In this document: in pieces, positions 5,995-8,366 of the stretch | How the letters are laid out: every line of letters starts with the position of its first letter | Numbering within the stretch: position 1 is the stretch's first letter | NCBI GenBank assembly: GCA_028702045.1 | Contig: JAQVPP010000022.1 | Coordinates: forward strand, 1 to 8,366 | Source of the DNA: Minisyncoccota bacterium | GTDB lineage: Bacteria; Patescibacteriota; Minisyncoccia; UBA6257; JAKLIH01 | Length of the DNA stretch: 8,366 nt | Reading direction: 5' to 3' | Made by a program: the position numbers and the translations under genes | The notes under the pieces: model-generated | Told to the model about the DNA's origin: nothing | Seen by the model: the letters and a program-made list of their open reading frames with translations, nothing else | Databases searched by the model: none

Positions 5995-6958
5995 ATATAT
6001 ACATATTACCAGAGAAGATAGAATAAGTCTAGTGACTTTGAGAAGAGTTAATACTTCTATTGCAGACATAGCTAAAATACTTAATAAGAATAGAAGTAGT
6101 ATTTACAGAGAACTGAGTAGAAATAAAACTAATAACAAATCAGGTTATGATATACGAGAGGCTGAGGTACTTGCTAAAGAGCGTAGAATCAAAGCTAATA
6201 AGAGATTTAAAAAGATTGAGAACAATACTAAATTAAGAAATCAAGTAATAAGTAAGATTAAGATATACTGGTCTCCTGAAGAGATATCAGGAAGATTAAA
6301 ACTAGAAGGTATTGATATAGGCAAAGATAGTATATATAAATATATATACAATAATAGAAAAGATTTAATCAAATATTTAAGATATGGTAAAAAATATAAT
6401 CATAAGCGCAGAAAAGGTACTAAAATAAGGGAGAAATTAAGAGAAGAAGAAAAGAAAATAAGAATTGATAAAAGACCTGATATAATAAATAATAGAGAAA
6501 GAATTGGTGATTTTGAAGGTGATTTAATAGTATTTGGTAATACTAAAAAACATCCACCAATACTAACTCTTAATGAAAGATATAGTGGTTATTTAAAGAT
6601 AGATATACTTAAAGATAAGACAGCTAATATAACCCAAGAAGCTATTGTTAAAAAACTTAAAGAAATACCTAAAAAGAAAAGATTATCTTTAACGCTTGAT
6701 AATGGATCAGAATTTAGTTATCATGATATAGTTAAAAGAAAAGCTAAAGTAGAAGTATACTTTGCTTTTCCCTATCATTCTTGAGAAAGAGGATCTAATG
6801 AAAACCTTAATGGACTAATTAGACAGTTCTTTCCTAAAAAGATGAACTCTAATAAAATTAAATTAAAAGATTTGAAATATGTTGAAAATCTTTTAAATAA
6901 CAGACCAAGGAAAAGATTAAACTATTTAACACCAAAAGAAGTGTTTCTTAAAAATTAG
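5990..6958 (+). CDS. IS30-family transposase (DDE), complete with one TGA = Trp
   Basis: Catalyses excision and insertion of the surrounding element. The protein has 322 residues, normal for IS30. Residues about 1-50 form the N-terminal helix-turn-helix (ITREDRISL...SIADIAKILNKNRSSIYREL), which binds the terminal repeats. The catalytic core shows GDFEGD (D174 or D178), LTLDNGSEF (D237) and NEN with E271, giving a D-33-E spacing. Codon 265 is TGA (6782-6784), exactly the conserved Trp of the family's SWERG motif. If TGA were a stop, the product would end six residues before the catalytic Glu. The enzyme is therefore whole only in a host that reads TGA as Trp. ATG at 5990 has only a weak ribosome site (aattaag). 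The terminal TAG touches the right inverted repeat. No frameshift is visible, so it may still be active. Confidence 0.93.
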
Positions 6959-6982
6959 TTGTGTTGCACTTTGGAATAGAAT
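6959..6982 (-). repeat. IS30 right terminal inverted repeat
   Basis: Its reverse complement, containing attctattccaaagtgcaac, matches the left repeat at 21 of 24 positions. Confidence 0.8.
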
Positions 6983-7023
6983 TTAGGTGGAGTAGCTTCT
7001 AACTCAAAACACAACATAAAATT

Positions 7024-7072
7024 AAAAATATACAAATTAAAAAACCTCTTAAACAAGAGGTTTTAAAAACTA
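7024..7072. repeat. 49-bp direct repeat, copy 2
   Basis: Identical to 3751-3799. It begins with the lemA stop codon (minus strand 7072-7070) and covers the lemA terminator, so this copy is probably at the original place. Confidence 0.9.
7041..7064 (-). terminator. Rho-independent terminator of the leuS-lemA operon
   Basis: AAAACCTCTT and AAGAGGTTTT form a 10-bp stem with a 4-base loop. On the minus strand it starts six bases after the lemA TAG and ends in TTTTTTAATTTG. Confidence 0.85.
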
Positions 7073-7612
7073 GAATTCCACCTTAATATTCTCTCTTTCA
7101 TCATCCCCAATACTTAACATCTCAAACTTCCTATACCTTAACAAGGTAGCTACTAAATTAGATGGTAATATTTCAGTTAGAATATTAAACTCTTTAACCA
7201 TATTATTATAGAATCTTCTTGAAGCTTGTATCTTATTCTCTGTATCAGCTAATTCTTCTTGAAGATTTAAGAAATTAGTATTAGCCTTTAATTCTGGATA
7301 TGCCTCAACATTAACAAACAATCCTCTTAGCTCTTTAGATATTTCTTTATTAATCTCATCAACTTCCTTAAGATCCTTACCAGCCATTGCCTTAGTCCTT
7401 AATTCAGTTATTCTAGCAAAAGTATCTGACTCATATTCCTTATACCCCTTAACTGTCTCAATCAAATTAGGAATCAAATCAAATCTTCTTTTTAGTTGAA
7501 CATCAATATCTGCCTTAGCCTCTTCCACTCTATTCTTACCCACAACCAGTTTGTTATATATGTATACAAAGTATGCAATAAAACAAACTACAATAATGAT
7601 AAATCACATCAT
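7070..7612 (-). CDS. lemA: LemA family membrane protein, full length with TGA = Trp
   Basis: LemA proteins are small membrane-anchored helical proteins widespread in bacteria; their biochemical role is not settled. Residues about 3-23 are one membrane helix (FIIIVVCFIAYFVYIYN). The cytoplasmic helical domain then shows the family signature NRVEEA, DIDVQLKRRFDLIPNLIETVKGY, and later LQEELADTENKIQASRRFYN. The frame gives 180 residues, a normal LemA length. Codon 3 is TGA (7604-7606): with a stop there the membrane anchor is lost and only a GTG start at 7543 remains, which would give a soluble fragment. With Trp the N-terminus is MMWF. ATG at 7612 lies four bases after the leuS stop with no clear Shine-Dalgarno, so translation probably depends on ribosomes finishing leuS. 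The codon 4 ATG at 7609 (second Met) is a possible start. A terminator follows directly. Confidence 0.9.
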
Positions 7613-7616
7613 AATA

Positions 7617-8366
7617 TTATATTACAAAATTTATTAATTTGTTATCAATATAGATAACTTTTTTGATTTTTTGACCTTCTAAATATGTATTTATTTTTTT
7701 AAGGGACATAACTTTTTCCTCTAACATTTCTTGAGTAATATCTTTATTCACTTCTATATTATCACGAACCTTACCATTAATTTGGATAACTATCCTTACC
7801 TTCTTATCCACAATTAATTTTTCATCAAACTCTGGCCACTTATTTTTATGGATAGTTTTTTTCTTTTTCAAAGATTCCATCCACAACTCTTCACTCAAAA
7901 ATGGAGCAAAAGGAGCTAAAAGCAAAACTAAATTTTCAAAATATTTTTCAGGAATCACATCAATAAAGTTCTTATACTTATAGAAATCATTAACCAATTC
8001 CATTAAGCAAGATATAGCAGTATTAAACTTAACTTCCTCTATATCAGAAGATACTTTCTTAATTGCCTTATGTATAGATCTTTCCAAAGATTCAGTAGAT
8101 ACCTTTTCTTTAAACTCAACATCTGTTTTCTTTTTAGAATTAAACCTCATCTCAAACAAAACAAATATTTTTTCTAAAAACCTATACACACCTAATATAT
8201 TTTGATCGTTCCATGGTTTCATATCTTCAAAAGGACCCATAAACATCTCATATACTCTTAAAGTATCTGCTCCATACTTCTCAACAATGTCATCAGGATT
8301 AACCACATTGCCCTTAGACTTAGACATTTTTTCTCCATCTTCACCTAACACAATTCCCTGATTAAT
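7617..8366 (-). CDS. leuS: Leucyl-tRNA synthetase, C-terminal part (5' end beyond window)
   Basis: Charges tRNA-Leu with leucine in the cytoplasm. The visible 249 residues begin INQGIVLGEDGE and contain the class I signature KMSKS (8330-8316), which binds ATP, followed by KGNVVNPDDIVEKYGADTLRVYEMFMGP. This is characteristic of bacterial LeuRS. The anticodon-binding helical domain follows, with LLAPFAPFLSEELW. The C-terminal domain shows IQINGKVRDNIEV and ends KVIYIDNKLINFVI, as in full-length LeuRS enzymes. Roughly 550-600 N-terminal residues are outside the window. All three visible Trp codons are TGG. It is the first visible gene of an operon with lemA. This is the clearest housekeeping gene and marks the border of the accessory region. 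Confidence 0.96.
   Translation of the reverse strand: MNQGIVLGEDGEKMSKSKGNVVNPDDIVEKYGADTLRVYEMFMGPFEDMKPWNDQNILGVYRFLEKIFVLFEMRFNSKKKTDVEFKEKVSTESLERSIHKAIKKVSSDIEEVKFNTAISCLMELVNDFYKYKNFIDVIPEKYFENLVLLLAPFAPFLSEELWMESLKKKKTIHKNKWPEFDEKLIVDKKVRIVIQINGKVRDNIEVNKDITQEMLEEKVMSLKKINTYLEGQKIKKVIYIDNKLINFVI

Larger units (their letters stand above)
5878..6982 (+). mobile_element. IS30-family insertion sequence, about 1.1 kb
   Basis: A complete-looking element of about 1105 bp with one transposase gene and imperfect terminal inverted repeats matching at 21 of 24 positions, a usual size for IS30 elements. The transposase stop lies directly before the right repeat. I see no matching short target duplication next to the ends (gcgg on the left, ttag on the right). 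The exact ends may be off by a few bases, or the flanks were rearranged after insertion. The element points opposite to all its neighbours and sits between the lemA terminator and the promoter of the two-gene operon. Confidence 0.85.

Noticed and set aside
7024..7072. 49-bp repeat as IS30 target duplication
   Set aside because: The copies do not touch the IS ends: copy 1 is about 2 kb from the left end and copy 2 is 41 bases from the right end. IS30 elements usually duplicate only a few bases.
1..8366. CRISPR array, rRNA or complete tRNA gene
   Set aside because: No regularly spaced repeats with unique spacers, and no conserved rRNA or tRNA structure was seen on either strand.

Overview
The window is very AT-rich and reads TGA as tryptophan. 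Nine in-frame TGA codons interrupt otherwise continuous reading frames: six in the helicase, and one each in an 87-residue gene, the IS30 transposase and lemA. Several fall where the protein family has a conserved Trp, such as S-W-ERG before the IS30 catalytic Glu and Q-W-EQEL after Walker A. Glycine would not fit these places, so the UGA=Gly code of Gracilibacteria/Absconditabacteria is unlikely. Translation table 4 in a Mollicutes-like bacterium (Mycoplasma/Spiroplasma relatives) is the best reading. Strong AAAGGAG ribosome sites on several small genes fit a Gram-positive ancestry. Species cannot be named from the sequence alone.

Layout, right to left, because all genes but the transposase lie on the minus strand. 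Positions 8366-7041 hold the housekeeping end: the 3' part of leuS, then lemA four bases later, then a terminator. Positions 6982-5878 are one IS30-family insertion sequence, pointing the other way. Positions 5863-3843 are a promoter, a two-gene operon (a large helical protein of unknown function and a membrane protein with about four helices) and a terminator. A second, identical copy of the lemA terminator follows at 3751-3799. Together with 7024-7072 it forms a 49-bp perfect direct repeat bracketing the operon and the IS.

Positions 3762-3207 carry a promoter, two tiny membrane proteins and a terminator. Positions 3202-2819 carry a promoter, a hidden 87-residue gene readable only with TGA=Trp, and a terminator. 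Positions 2781-2500 hold a broken Bro-N (phage antirepressor-like) gene with a palindromic operator-like site in its leader, whose 15-bp core recurs inside the coding sequence. Positions 2438-1 are the first 812 codons of a phospholipase-D/SNF2-type helicase fusion that runs off the window.

The middle of the window (about 2.5-7.0 kb) is an accessory region: short promoter-gene-terminator units with similar extended -10 promoters, one IS, a phage gene remnant and genes I do not recognise. The strongest candidates for something undescribed are the two-gene operon inside the 49-bp repeats (its Trp codons are all TGG and its genes join at ATGA), the hidden 87-residue gene, and the palindrome pair in the Bro-N locus. 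No function can be proved from sequence alone for these.
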